64,000 bases of DNA, taken from positions 21,767-85,766 of the forward strand of contig JALHOP010000020.1 in assembly GCA_022842935.1 (NCBI GenBank), written 5' to 3'. The translations under genes were made by a program, and so were the position numbers. Below, piece by piece: positions 27,691 to 35,698 of this stretch. The DNA comes from Myxococcota bacterium (GTDB lineage: Bacteria; Myxococcota; XYA12-FULL-58-9; JALHOP01). The first letter of the stretch is position 1. Each line of letters starts with the position of its first letter. The notes below the pieces were generated by a model, which had not been told where the DNA came from, ran no database searches, and was given only the letters and a program-made list of their open reading frames with translations.

Positions 27691-28682
27691 GCTTGATTCC
27701 GACTTACGTATGCCTGTTGTCCGCGAACCTCGCGGCCTGGGTTTGGGCGTATGTCGCTTTCGGCGACCGGCCGGCGCTCCTCGCCATGGCCTTGCTTGCG
27801 TACGTCTTCGGGCTGCGTCACGCGGTCGACGCGGACCACATCGCAGCCATCGACAATGTGGTGCGCAAGCTCGTGCAGGAGAACAAACGCGCTGAACACG
27901 TCGGTCTTTATTTCTCCTTGGGGCACTCGACCATCGTCGTGCTCGCGACCGCCGCCGTGGCCAGCACGGCGAGCCATTTCAAGGAGCTCATCGAGGAGGT
28001 GGCGCGTATCGGATCGTTCGTGGGCGCGGCGACCTCGGCGACCTTCTTGCTCATCGTTGGTGCGTTAAACCTCGTGGTGTTGCGCGGTATCTGGCGCGCA
28101 TTCGTGCGCGCGCAGCGTGGCGAGCCTCTCGACGCGGGCCTTGCCCAGGGTGGCATCATGGCGCGACTCTTCGGCGGGACCTTCGGCTCGATTGGTCGCG
28201 CCGCGCACATGTATCCCCTTGGTTTTCTCTTCGGGCTGGGCTTCGACACCGCGACGGAGATTGGCTTGCTCGGTATCTCGGCGAGCAGCGCAGCCGGCGG
28301 ATTGAAGGTCCTCGAGGTGATGGTGTTTCCGACGCTGTTCACCGCCGGTATGGCCCTTATCGACACGACCGACAGTGTCCTGATGGTACGTGCCTACCGC
28401 TGGGCCTTTGTCCGCCCGGCTCGCAAGCTTTGGTACAATTTGACGATGACCGGCGCCTCGGTCGCGGTCGCGTTGGTGATCGGGGGCGCCGAGGCGCTCC
28501 ACCTCATCGGCGAGAAGCTCGAGCTTGCTGGGCCGTTTTGGCGGGCGGTTGAGGCGTTCAATGAGAGCCTGGCGAGCCTCGGCGCGGTCGTCGCGGCGCT
28601 CTTCATCGGGAGCTGGGTCCTCTCGGTCGCGATCTATCGGTGGAAGCGTTTCGACGACCTGTCAGCGCGCCCCCAAAGTTAG
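27687..28682 (+). CDS. NiCoT family nickel/cobalt permease
   Basis: A 331-aa inner-membrane transporter of the HoxN/NixA/NicT family. The family metal site is in helix II: GLRHAVDADHIAAIDN (H45, D48, D50, H51). The other signatures are LGHSTIVV and GFLFGLGFDTATEIGLL. About eight membrane helices are visible. The start overlaps the larE stop by four bases, so nickel import and pincer-cofactor synthesis are tightly coupled here. Selectivity for nickel over cobalt is inferred from that link. Confidence 0.9.
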   Translation: MSLIPTYVCLLSANLAAWVWAYVAFGDRPALLAMALLAYVFGLRHAVDADHIAAIDNVVRKLVQENKRAEHVGLYFSLGHSTIVVLATAAVASTASHFKELIEEVARIGSFVGAATSATFLLIVGALNLVVLRGIWRAFVRAQRGEPLDAGLAQGGIMARLFGGTFGSIGRAAHMYPLGFLFGLGFDTATEIGLLGISASSAAGGLKVLEVMVFPTLFTAGMALIDTTDSVLMVRAYRWAFVRPARKLWYNLTMTGASVAVALVIGGAEALHLIGEKLELAGPFWRAVEAFNESLASLGAVVAALFIGSWVLSVAIYRWKRFDDLSARPQS

Positions 28683-28756
28683 CTCTTTCACCGACCCTCC
28701 GTTTTGGTGCTACGCTGTCGCCCGGTAGTAGTTTTTCACCGCTAACAGGAGAGAAC

Positions 28757-29182
28757 GTGGGTCTAGTCTCGGGCATTTGGCTTGCTGTCTTGGGAATTCT
28801 CGGCGCGGCGACGCTCATCGTCTCGAAGCGCCCTGACGCTAAAGAAGCCATCGACAAGCTGGTGCCATACCAGGGTTGGATCGGTGCGGTCTCGGCGTTC
28901 TGGGGTGCGTGGGGCGTGATCAACGCGATCCTCAACATGAACTGGCTCACCATCGTGCCGATCTTCTGGATCACCTTCACCGTGAGCGCCGTATTGCAGT
29001 TGGCTCTCGGTATCTTGCTCGGCGTCGGCATCTTCAAGACGTTCGTCAAGAACCCAGAAGCCAACAAGCGCATGGACCAGACGGTCGCGAAGCTCGCGCC
29101 GTACCAGACCAAGTTCGGCCTCGCTGCGATCGGCGTTGGCGTCTGGATGGTCGTGGTGTCGATTATGTGGCGCGTGGGCTAA
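28757..29182 (+). CDS. Small membrane protein with two related halves
   Basis: A 141-aa hydrophobic protein; the GTG at 28757 has an AGGAGA site upstream. About four membrane helices are visible. Each half contains a similar module: IDKLVPYQGWIGAVSAFWGA and VAKLAPYQTKFGLAAIGVGV. This suggests an internal duplication with a cytoplasmic K-L-x-P-Y-Q linker before each second helix. Not recognised as a named family; a role in the envelope is plausible but unsupported. The intergenic gap to the nickel permease is 74 bases. Confidence 0.65.
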   Translation: MGLVSGIWLAVLGILGAATLIVSKRPDAKEAIDKLVPYQGWIGAVSAFWGAWGVINAILNMNWLTIVPIFWITFTVSAVLQLALGILLGVGIFKTFVKNPEANKRMDQTVAKLAPYQTKFGLAAIGVGVWMVVVSIMWRVG

Positions 29183-29205
29183 CGCCCTTGCGTTGTGGCT
29201 TGGGA

Positions 29206-29233
29206 GGGCGGCGCGAGTGATCGCGCTCGCCCC
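29206..29233 (+). terminator. Hairpin after the small membrane protein gene
   Basis: GGGCG-G-CGCG, an AGTGAT loop and CGCG-CT-CGCCC form a GC-rich imperfect stem 24 bases after the stop codon at 29182. No T-tract follows, so Rho-independent function is uncertain. Confidence 0.3.
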
Positions 29234-29403
29234 CCATCCGCCTGTATTAGCTGCGTAAAATAGTGCGTCGCGCCAACCTCGAGCAGCAAAAATACGCACT
29301 TCGGCCGTAGGGCCGCCGATACCGATCCCGAACACATAGCGGGGCCGGACTCGCGCGGTGCATGGGGCACCACCAGACACGGTCTCGCGGAGGAGACCGA
29401 ACG

Positions 29404-30531
29404 ATGTCTGGGTTATTCGGCCCTGGTAGTGTGCCCTTCTTGCGGGCAGGTCCGGGACAGCTGGCTCGCCCGATCCCGGTTCCGCTTGGCGGCGCACGGC
29501 TACCGATCGCTCCAAGACTTCCGCTAGCCCCACGGCTTCCTCCGGTGATGGCGCCAGGTCTCCCGCCAGGCGTGCCAAACATCGTCGCCCCCCCGCGCGT
29601 CATGCCGACGCTGCCGCGACCCAGCCTCGGAGGCCTGCCGGTTCGCGGGGTCCCGACGCCCGGCGTTGTCTCCCCCGGTGGCCTTACCGCCGTTCGCCCA
29701 GGCGGCGTGCTGGCGCCCGGCGTGGTCTCTCCCGGCGTGGTCTCTCCCGGCGGGCTTACCCCCATTCGCCCCGGCGGCGTCCCCGCGCTCGCTGGACCCG
29801 TGGCTCCGGTGGCACCGCTTGGCACCAACTTGGGTGTCAGCAATGGCCTTGGCGTGACCCGTCCTGGCATCTTGTTGCCCGGTGGCTCGCCCGCGACCCC
29901 GGGCATTCCAACCGGCCCCATCGCTCCCGCGGTGCCCGTGCGTCCCGGAGGCGTTTCCCCCGGTGTCATCGCGCCAGGTGTCATCGCCCCTGGTGTCGCT
30001 GTGCCCGGCGTGTCGCCTGGGTTGCCACCGGACCAAGGCAGCTTCCTTGACCGCATCCTTGGGCAAGGACAGCAGATCCAAATCGGTCCACAGGGCGCGC
30101 AGATCGGTCCGCAGGGCGCACCTTTGGGTGCGCAGGCGCCCGGCGCGTATCCGTATCAGCAGGGCGTGATTCCGCCGCGCGGCTTGCCCCCGACGGGGCC
30201 TGGCGGCGTGATGCCGGGGATGGCGCCCAATGGCACCTGCCGACCCTACAACAACGGCCTCATCGGCTTCTTCGACAACACCGTTGGTGCTGCCGTGAAG
30301 CGCATGATGGGCATCCGCGACACCTGCTGGGGACCGACCGGTCAAACCACGGTGCCGCCCGGCCAGGTCGACCCTGGCCGCTATATCGTGCCGCAAGGTA
30401 CGGGCATTCCGCCTGGCGGGATGCGTCCACTGCCAACGGTCCCGGCGCCCACGATGGTGCCGGGCGCCGGTGTCCCACCTGGTGTCCAGCTCACTCGGCC
30501 GATGCCAGTCGGCCCGCGGGCTTTCCAGTAG
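29404..30531 (+). CDS. Pro/Gly/Val-rich low-complexity repeat protein
   Basis: A 375-aa protein starting at the ATG at 29404 behind GGAGGAGA. It is built from irregular Pro-Gly-rich repeats of the type SPGGLTPIRPGGV and APGVVSPG, for about 230 residues. A glutamine-containing segment (GQGQQIQIGPQGAQIGPQG) and a cysteine-containing globular patch (NGTCRPYNNGLIGFFDNTV, MGIRDTCWGPTGQ) follow. No signal peptide is recognisable. Function unknown; surface or matrix proteins can look like this. The reverse-strand ORF across it is a mirror of the repeat and is rejected. Confidence 0.65.
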   Translation: MSGLFGPGSVPFLRAGPGQLARPIPVPLGGARLPIAPRLPLAPRLPPVMAPGLPPGVPNIVAPPRVMPTLPRPSLGGLPVRGVPTPGVVSPGGLTAVRPGGVLAPGVVSPGVVSPGGLTPIRPGGVPALAGPVAPVAPLGTNLGVSNGLGVTRPGILLPGGSPATPGIPTGPIAPAVPVRPGGVSPGVIAPGVIAPGVAVPGVSPGLPPDQGSFLDRILGQGQQIQIGPQGAQIGPQGAPLGAQAPGAYPYQQGVIPPRGLPPTGPGGVMPGMAPNGTCRPYNNGLIGFFDNTVGAAVKRMMGIRDTCWGPTGQTTVPPGQVDPGRYIVPQGTGIPPGGMRPLPTVPAPTMVPGAGVPPGVQLTRPMPVGPRAFQ

Positions 30532-30761
30532 CGTTCATCTCACCGCGGCGCCGCAGCCACACGGTAGGCGGCGTCGCGGTGGGGTAGGTTCGAGCCATCG
30601 CAGTGTTGTCCGTTATTGCGGAGGCAAGGCCGCAGCGCAGAGAATGGTGACGAGCGCGTGTTTGGCTAATCGTCCTTAGGCCGGCGACCCCTGGGGGACC
30701 GGCAGACGGTTGTCGGTCTGCGGTCGCCATTCGGGCATCGCCTTCGGGCTGTCGGGCTGTG

Positions 30762-30827
30762 CTATCGGCTATCGGCTATCGGCTATCGGGCTATCGGGCT
30801 ATCGGGCTATCGCCTGTCGTCTATCGG
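30762..30827. repeat. CTATCGG short tandem repeat in the 311-base gap 30532-30842
   Basis: Units CTATCGG (three times, 30762-30782), then CTATCGGG (three times, 30783-30806), then a decayed tail CTATCGCC...CTATCGG to 30827. It sits between two convergent genes. The rest of the 311-base gap holds no gene or RNA that I can support. The unit is related to the array at 38721-38790 (shared form C-N-R-TCGG). Confidence 0.85.
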
Positions 30828-30842
30828 CCGGCCCTGCGACAC

Positions 30843-31823
30843 TCAGCCAAACGTCGGCCCACCAACTGGGCGACCTTCCGCCTCGAGGTTCGCGAGGTGC
30901 GCGCGCAAGTCGTCGCTGCGCTTCTGCTCGACCTGCACGGCGTATTCGGCGCTGGCAGCGCGTTCGGCGCGACGCATCGCTTCGGCGTGCGCAGGTTCTG
31001 TGACCAGTGGAAGTGCAGCGTGTTTCGGGGCTGTGTAGTGCGGCGGATTGAACGGCACCGCTTCGCTCAGCTGGTTCTGGGACGGAGGGTTGTACGAGCG
31101 GTAGTAGTCGGCTTCGCGGAGCGCACGGACCTCTTCGCCCCAGCCCGCCGTCGTCGTGTTGATGCTGGCGCCCAACCTTCGGAGGTACGTGTCGACTTGC
31201 TCGGGCGTCATACCGCCCTCTCCGGGCGCGGCGGCATCGATGAGATCCTGGCGAACACGGTCGCGCATGGCGATCGCCGCCTCGAGGAGCCGCGGATCCA
31301 CATCCCCCCCGGCGTTCGCGATGGCGATCAACATGCCGGCGATGGTCAAAGCGCGCAGGCCATCGCTACGCTGCTCACGGCGCTGATATTGCCAGCGCGC
31401 CACGTTGCGGGCGACCCACTCGTCCGCAGCCGCTTCGGCTTCCGCGCGGGTGAGGTTGTGGTCGCGCATGAAAGCGTTGGCCACCGCGTCGCGACGCGAG
31501 AAGAAGTAGCGACGAACGGTGTCCGCGGTTGGACCGGCGCCACTCGTGACGCCGACGGCATTGAGCGGCTCGCCCTCGAGGCCGCGCAACACGCCTTGGA
31601 CCTTTTGCCCGCCCGCGCGTGCGCCGACCGTCGCGTCAATACGCCCGCCACCGGAGGACGGCTGGAGCGCAGGCCCAACGTTGGGGCCGGCTTGCGTCAT
31701 GATGTGCGCTGGGGGGAGGGGGACGATGGCGCCCGTGGCCGGTTCGGCGACGATGGGCTCGCCGGCCTGGATCAAGATCAGGTGACTGCCAACAGCATCC
31801 GTTCTCTCGACTTTGCCTGCCAT
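30843..31823 (-). CDS. Hypothetical helical protein
   Basis: A 326-aa protein beginning at the ATG at 31823 with AAGAGGG upstream. An upstream ATG at 32099 would run through the divergent cytochrome gene and is rejected. It has a Gly/Pro-rich N-terminal domain (SHLILIQAGEPIVAEPATGA, GVLRGLEGEPLNAVG). A helical middle follows (FFSRRDAVANAFMRDHNLT, ADEWVARNVARWQYQRREQ) with one hydrophobic segment (LRALTIAGMLIAIANAGG). The tail is Ala/Glu-rich and coiled. No family recognised. Its style resembles the proteins at 40154-42583 and 59309-64000. Confidence 0.6.
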   Translation of the reverse strand: MAGKVERTDAVGSHLILIQAGEPIVAEPATGAIVPLPPAHIMTQAGPNVGPALQPSSGGGRIDATVGARAGGQKVQGVLRGLEGEPLNAVGVTSGAGPTADTVRRYFFSRRDAVANAFMRDHNLTRAEAEAAADEWVARNVARWQYQRREQRSDGLRALTIAGMLIAIANAGGDVDPRLLEAAIAMRDRVRQDLIDAAAPGEGGMTPEQVDTYLRRLGASINTTTAGWGEEVRALREADYYRSYNPPSQNQLSEAVPFNPPHYTAPKHAALPLVTEPAHAEAMRRAERAASAEYAVQVEQKRSDDLRAHLANLEAEGRPVGGPTFG

Positions 31824-31975
31824 TCGCGCACCCTCTTGTCGCGGCCCAGAAAGACGAAATTGGGCCTTATCGCGAGTATCGGCAGGGTCCCGCCCGAGTT
31901 GCGTCCCAAGGCGATGATGCGATGTCGTCTCGAACCTTTCGCGGCGACGGGCATTTAGGCTACAAGCCGTGGCCG

Positions 31976-32485
31976 ATGCGGTTGGGCAGCCTTTGCGTTT
32001 TCGTCCTGTTCGTGGCGTCAGTTGCTTACGCCCAGACGACTTTTGTCGGCGCCAAGCGTTGCCAGACCTGCCACGCCTGGGAGTATCAGGTCTGGGCAAA
32101 GGGGCCGCACGCAGCCGCGCGGCAGTCCCTAACTGCCGAGCAGCTCAAGGACGGCAAGTGCAACAGCTGTCACACGATGGTCCCATCCGAGCTCGAGGAG
32201 CAGAAGTTTGCGGGTGTGCAGTGCGAAAGCTGCCACGGGGGCGGGCGCTACTATTCACCTACCTATGTGATGAAGGACCGCGAGCTAGCGCGGGCGGTCG
32301 GGCTCATCGACGCCACGGCCGAACAGTGTCAGCGCTGCCACAACGATACGTCGCCCTCAATCAAGCCGTTCGACTTCGCCACCATGTGGGCCAAGATCGA
32401 TCACGGCCGAGCGGCGCGGGAAGCGGCGGCGAAACAAGCCGCACAAGAGCAGCACGGTGATGGCCAAGCGACCGCTGGCAGATAA
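31976..32485 (+). CDS. Tetraheme c-type cytochrome
   Basis: A 169-aa exported protein with signal peptide (LCVFVLFVASVAYAQ). It carries four CxxCH heme-attachment motifs in order: CQTCH, CNSCH, CESCH and CQRCH. They lie in the arrangement of the cytochrome c554-type family (GAKRCQTCHAWEYQVWAKGP, GVQCESCHGGG). It would carry electrons in the periplasm. The C-terminal 30 residues are Ala/Gln/Lys-rich and overlap engB by 26 bases. The two products share no obvious function. Confidence 0.88.
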   Translation: MRLGSLCVFVLFVASVAYAQTTFVGAKRCQTCHAWEYQVWAKGPHAAARQSLTAEQLKDGKCNSCHTMVPSELEEQKFAGVQCESCHGGGRYYSPTYVMKDRELARAVGLIDATAEQCQRCHNDTSPSIKPFDFATMWAKIDHGRAAREAAAKQAAQEQHGDGQATAGR

Positions 32486-33119
32486 GAGCTTCGGGCCGAA
32501 GCTCGACCCGCGCCTGGCTCCCCAGGGCGAGTCCGTTGCCAATCTGCCGCCAACGCGCTTCATCATCTCGGCGTCGAAGTCGTCGCAGCTCCCCGAACAC
32601 GAGTTCCCCGAGTTCGCCATCATTGGCCGCTCGAACGTCGGCAAGAGCTCGCTACTTGGCACGCTACTCAAGAAACCTCAGCTCGTACGCACCTCACGTA
32701 CGCCGGGGCGGACACAACTCCTCAATTTGTTCCTTTTCGAGAACGCCATCGCGCTGGTCGACTTGCCTGGCTACGGTTACGCGAAGATGTCGAAGGCCCA
32801 GGCCTCGTCGATGCAACGCATGATCGCCGACTATTTCGCTGAGCGCCGCGGTCTGCACGGTGTTCTTCAGCTCTTCGATGCCCGCCGCGACGGGCCGACA
32901 GCGGACGACCTGCGCGTCGCCGAGCACATCATGAGTCACAAGCGTCAGCTCTTGGTGGTGCTCACGAAGATCGATCTCATCCCAAAGAACGAGCTCAAGA
33001 GCCGCACGCGTGCTTTCGAAAAGGCTCTGGGCGTTCCTCAAGACGCTTCCGTGGCATTCTCGTCGAAGACCGGGGCAGGGAGGGGGGAGCTCCTGGCGAC
33101 CCTGCGTGAGCTCATCTGA
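32460..33119 (+). CDS. engB: Ribosome biogenesis GTPase EngB/YsxC
   Basis: A 219-aa GTPase. G1 is GRSNVGKSSLL, G2 is RTSRTPGRTQLL, G3 is VDLPGYGYAKMS, G4 is LTKIDLI and G5 is FSSKTGAG. The TrmE-Era-EngA-EngB-Septin fold and length fit EngB, which helps assemble the 50S subunit. The ATG at 32460 is preferred to a GTG three bases earlier. The stop TGA overlaps the next gene's ATG (TGATG), so it is translationally coupled to the SurA-like gene. Confidence 0.93.
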   Translation: MAKRPLADKSFGPKLDPRLAPQGESVANLPPTRFIISASKSSQLPEHEFPEFAIIGRSNVGKSSLLGTLLKKPQLVRTSRTPGRTQLLNLFLFENAIALVDLPGYGYAKMSKAQASSMQRMIADYFAERRGLHGVLQLFDARRDGPTADDLRVAEHIMSHKRQLLVVLTKIDLIPKNELKSRTRAFEKALGVPQDASVAFSSKTGAGRGELLATLRELI

Positions 33120-33796
33120 TGCTGGCCGCGGTCCTGGTCGCTGCCTCGTGCTGCATGGCTCCAGCCGCGAGAGCGGAGAAGGACCCCGTCGCCGCCGCGA
33201 AGGGCGCCGTGACTCCCTCGCCGAAGCCGCGCGCACCCTTGGATGGTCATCTGGTCGACTGGATCGTCGCGGTGGTCGACAAGGAGGTGGTCACGCGCAG
33301 CGAGCTGGTGTCGGAAGCGCGCATCGCGCTCGCTTACCGGGGCGGCGAAACCTCGGAGGAGGCGGCCCTAGACGAGGAGTTTCTCCGCGACTTCCGAGAT
33401 TATCTCATCAACCAGATTCTCATCGCCGACCAGGCGCGGCGGCTCGGCGCAGCCGAGATCTCCGAAGAGGAGGTGAGCGGCGAGCTCGAGCGCTTTGCGG
33501 GGGGCTTCCGCTCGGTTGCGGCCTACGAGGCGTTCCTGCGCCGATACGATATCGCGCTCGAGACCTTGCGGAGCGCGTTGCGGCGTGACCTGCGCAACGC
33601 TCGCTTCATCGATCAGCGCATGCGTGCGCGCTTGTTGTCTTCGGAGGACGACCCGGAGCGCGATGCCCAATACGTCAAGGCGCTCGAGCGCTGGCTCGCT
33701 GAGTTGCGCGATACCGCCGAAATCCGGCTGCCGGGCAAAAACGGTGAGCTCGAGGTGCAGGATGCACGCCGCGATCCGCAACGCGACCGACGCTGA
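33119..33796 (+). CDS. SurA N-terminal-like periplasmic protein
   Basis: A 225-aa exported protein with signal peptide (VLVAASCCMAPAARAE). The family feature is DWIVAVVDKEVVTRSELVSE, the first strand and helix of the SurA/PpiD chaperone fold, followed by helices (FLRDFRDYLINQILIADQAR). No parvulin peptidyl-prolyl isomerase domain is present, so it may act as a chaperone only. Its start overlaps the engB stop (TGATG), and its tail overlaps the rimI start by 35 bases. Confidence 0.75.
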   Translation: MLAAVLVAASCCMAPAARAEKDPVAAAKGAVTPSPKPRAPLDGHLVDWIVAVVDKEVVTRSELVSEARIALAYRGGETSEEAALDEEFLRDFRDYLINQILIADQARRLGAAEISEEEVSGELERFAGGFRSVAAYEAFLRRYDIALETLRSALRRDLRNARFIDQRMRARLLSSEDDPERDAQYVKALERWLAELRDTAEIRLPGKNGELEVQDARRDPQRDRR

Positions 33797-34208
33797 CGTC
33801 GACCGCTTGGTTGCGCTCGAGGGCGCATCGGGTATCGCCGAGCGTACCGCTGAAGCGTACAGACATGAGCTCTCGCTCACCTGGTCCCGCGTCCTGGTAC
33901 TCGAGCTTCCCCACGTTGGGGTGGTCGGCGCCGCGGTCTATTGGCTCGTCGAAGACGAGGTCGAGCTGCACTGGATCACCGTTCATCCGGAGCACCGGCG
34001 ACTCGGCCTCGCGCGGAGGCTCCTCGATGCCATGTGCACCGACGTGCGTTCGCGAAAAGCGCGTCGTGTGCTGCTGGAGGTCCGTCGCGGGAACGACGCC
34101 GCCAGGGCCTTCTACCGATCCTACGGTTTTGGCGAGATCGGAGTCCGCGCTGGCTACTATCAAGCGGACGGTGAAGATGCGATCGTCATGGAGAAGCTTC
34201 TCGGATGA
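33762..34208 (+). CDS. rimI: GNAT acetyltransferase, RimI-like
   Basis: A 148-aa GNAT enzyme starting at the ATG at 33762. The acetyl-CoA loop is VHPEHRRLGLARRLL (R/Q-x-x-G-x-G/A type), and the RimI-like C-terminal signature is EVRRGNDAARAFYRSYGF. The acidic strand YWLVEDEVELHWITV precedes it. RimI acetylates the N-terminal alanine of ribosomal protein S18. Proximity to engB supports a ribosome-related role, but general GNAT activity cannot be excluded. Confidence 0.75.
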   Translation: MHAAIRNATDADVDRLVALEGASGIAERTAEAYRHELSLTWSRVLVLELPHVGVVGAAVYWLVEDEVELHWITVHPEHRRLGLARRLLDAMCTDVRSRKARRVLLEVRRGNDAARAFYRSYGFGEIGVRAGYYQADGEDAIVMEKLLG

Positions 34209-34303
34209 GTTGCGGTCGCGGATAAGCGAATCGAAAGAGGTAGCCGCCAAGCGGCTTCGGACCTGGCGGGCACGTTCCCCGCCAGCTTCCCAGCGGGGAG
34301 TGC

Positions 34304-35692
34304 TTGAGTAAACGTCCGCCAAACAAAGGCTTGAGCCCGGGCAAGCAGCCGGGCACGGGTAACCAACCGGTAGGCGCGGAAGCCTTCGGGAAAGACCCCA
34401 AGGGCGCGCATACGGGCGCGATGGCCTTTGGCGAGGGCGACGCGCAGCATCCGCTTCGCGGCGCCTTGTTGTTTGGCAACGATCCCAAGGGCGCGCCGCG
34501 CGGCAGCGAGTCGTTTGGCGGCCCCGATGCCAAGCTTCCGCTGCGGGGCGCGCTACTCTTCGGCAACGACCCCAAAGGCAAGCCGCGCGGCAGCGAGGCC
34601 TTCGGCGGGTCCGACACCGAGATGCCCCTGCGCGGCGCACTGCTTTTCGGTAACGATCCGCAGGGCGGGCCACGCGGCAGCGACGCGTTCGGCAACGATT
34701 CCCAGCTCGCCACGGGTTCGGCCGCCTTCGGTGCTGCCCAGCTCGTCCCCGATCGGCTGTTCAAGGATGCAATCGCCTACGACTTCGCTGGCGTGCTTCT
34801 CACGGTTGACACCGAAGGCCTCGCCGGGATCCGCAAGGACCCGCGCGACCGCGTCCGCGAGCGCGTTGTGTCGGTGCTCGAGCGGCGTCTGCACATTGAT
34901 CCGCAGCGCCTACGCCATGGACTCAGCGAAGACTCCGTTCCGTGGGGGCGCATGAAGCGCGATGACGCCATGGACAAAGAGCTCATCGAGCAACTGCGTG
35001 CCTGGTGGAAGGTTGCGCCGGGTCATGTGCTGGGGATCGGGCACGCGCGCGACGTTCTCGAGAGCATGGACCGTATGCATACGTTCGAGTTGCGCTGCGA
35101 GTGGGATGCACGCCCAGTCCGCTTAAGCGTACTCGGCCCGGGCGGTGAGGCGGTCGCCTACGCGGATGGGGCCATCCACAAACAGCATGAGTTCTTGGTG
35201 TTCCGCACACCCGAGAAGCTCATCTTTGCTTACGTCGACATGGTTGTGCCCCGGGAGAACGCCCAGGTCGCGCGGGTGCGTAACGCCGATGGCTCTGCGG
35301 TCGGCGCCTTCGAGCTGACTACACCTGCGGTCGCCGAGTCCGCGACCGGCAAGCGCGTTCAGCTCAAGGGCACCCTGCGCGACGCGCAGGAGCGAGTCGC
35401 CTTTCGGCTGGTCGAGGAGCGCAGCGGTCCCAAGTCGTTCCTCGCTCATTTGCTCGCACCCGACAGCGACGAAAAGGTTGGCCGTATCGAGGACAAGATG
35501 TCGGGTGGAAAGATCCGAACCGTCATCGAGGTGGACCTCGCGATTCCGCGCCTGCTCACCTGGGCGGTGGGCGCGTTGATGGCGGACCTCGCGCGCTTGC
35601 GTCGCGCTGGCTGGCCGGACGTGCCAAGCAGTGGACCCGAGGAGCAAGTCGAGTCGATCGAAGAGGCGTTGGGGCCGCGTCGGCGGCGTTGA
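34304..35692 (+). CDS. Hypothetical protein with 29-residue N-terminal repeats
   Basis: A 462-aa protein. The start is a TTG at 34304 with GGGGAG upstream. Residues 48-134 are three near-identical 29-aa repeats of the form PLRGALLFGNDPKGxPRGSE plus FGGxD, preceded by a decayed fourth copy. A globular domain follows (about 150-300: DRLFKDAIAYDFAGVLLTVD, RLHIDPQRLRHGLSED), then a beta-rich domain (ELRCEWDARPVRLSVLGPGG). The C-terminus is hydrophobic (LTWAVGALMADLARLRRAG). No family recognised. Confidence 0.65.
   Translation: MSKRPPNKGLSPGKQPGTGNQPVGAEAFGKDPKGAHTGAMAFGEGDAQHPLRGALLFGNDPKGAPRGSESFGGPDAKLPLRGALLFGNDPKGKPRGSEAFGGSDTEMPLRGALLFGNDPQGGPRGSDAFGNDSQLATGSAAFGAAQLVPDRLFKDAIAYDFAGVLLTVDTEGLAGIRKDPRDRVRERVVSVLERRLHIDPQRLRHGLSEDSVPWGRMKRDDAMDKELIEQLRAWWKVAPGHVLGIGHARDVLESMDRMHTFELRCEWDARPVRLSVLGPGGEAVAYADGAIHKQHEFLVFRTPEKLIFAYVDMVVPRENAQVARVRNADGSAVGAFELTTPAVAESATGKRVQLKGTLRDAQERVAFRLVEERSGPKSFLAHLLAPDSDEKVGRIEDKMSGGKIRTVIEVDLAIPRLLTWAVGALMADLARLRRAGWPDVPSSGPEEQVESIEEALGPRRRR
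34445..34705 (+). repeat. Three 87-bp coding repeats in the N-terminus of the 34304 gene
   Basis: Three units of 87 bases code for 29 residues each (Q/K/E-x-PLRGALLFGNDPxGxPRG then SExFGG). The copies differ mostly at third positions and a few surface residues. Confidence 0.75.
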
Positions 35693-35698
35693 ACGTCG

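Noticed and set aside
29524..30396. Minus-strand ORF (290 aa) in the Pro/Gly repeat gene
   Set aside because: Repeat shadow; the plus strand has the ribosome-binding site and the non-repetitive Cys domain.
30532..30842. CRISPR array suspicion for the heptamer repeats (also at 38721-38790)
   Set aside because: Units are 7-8 bases without spacers and no cas gene is present.
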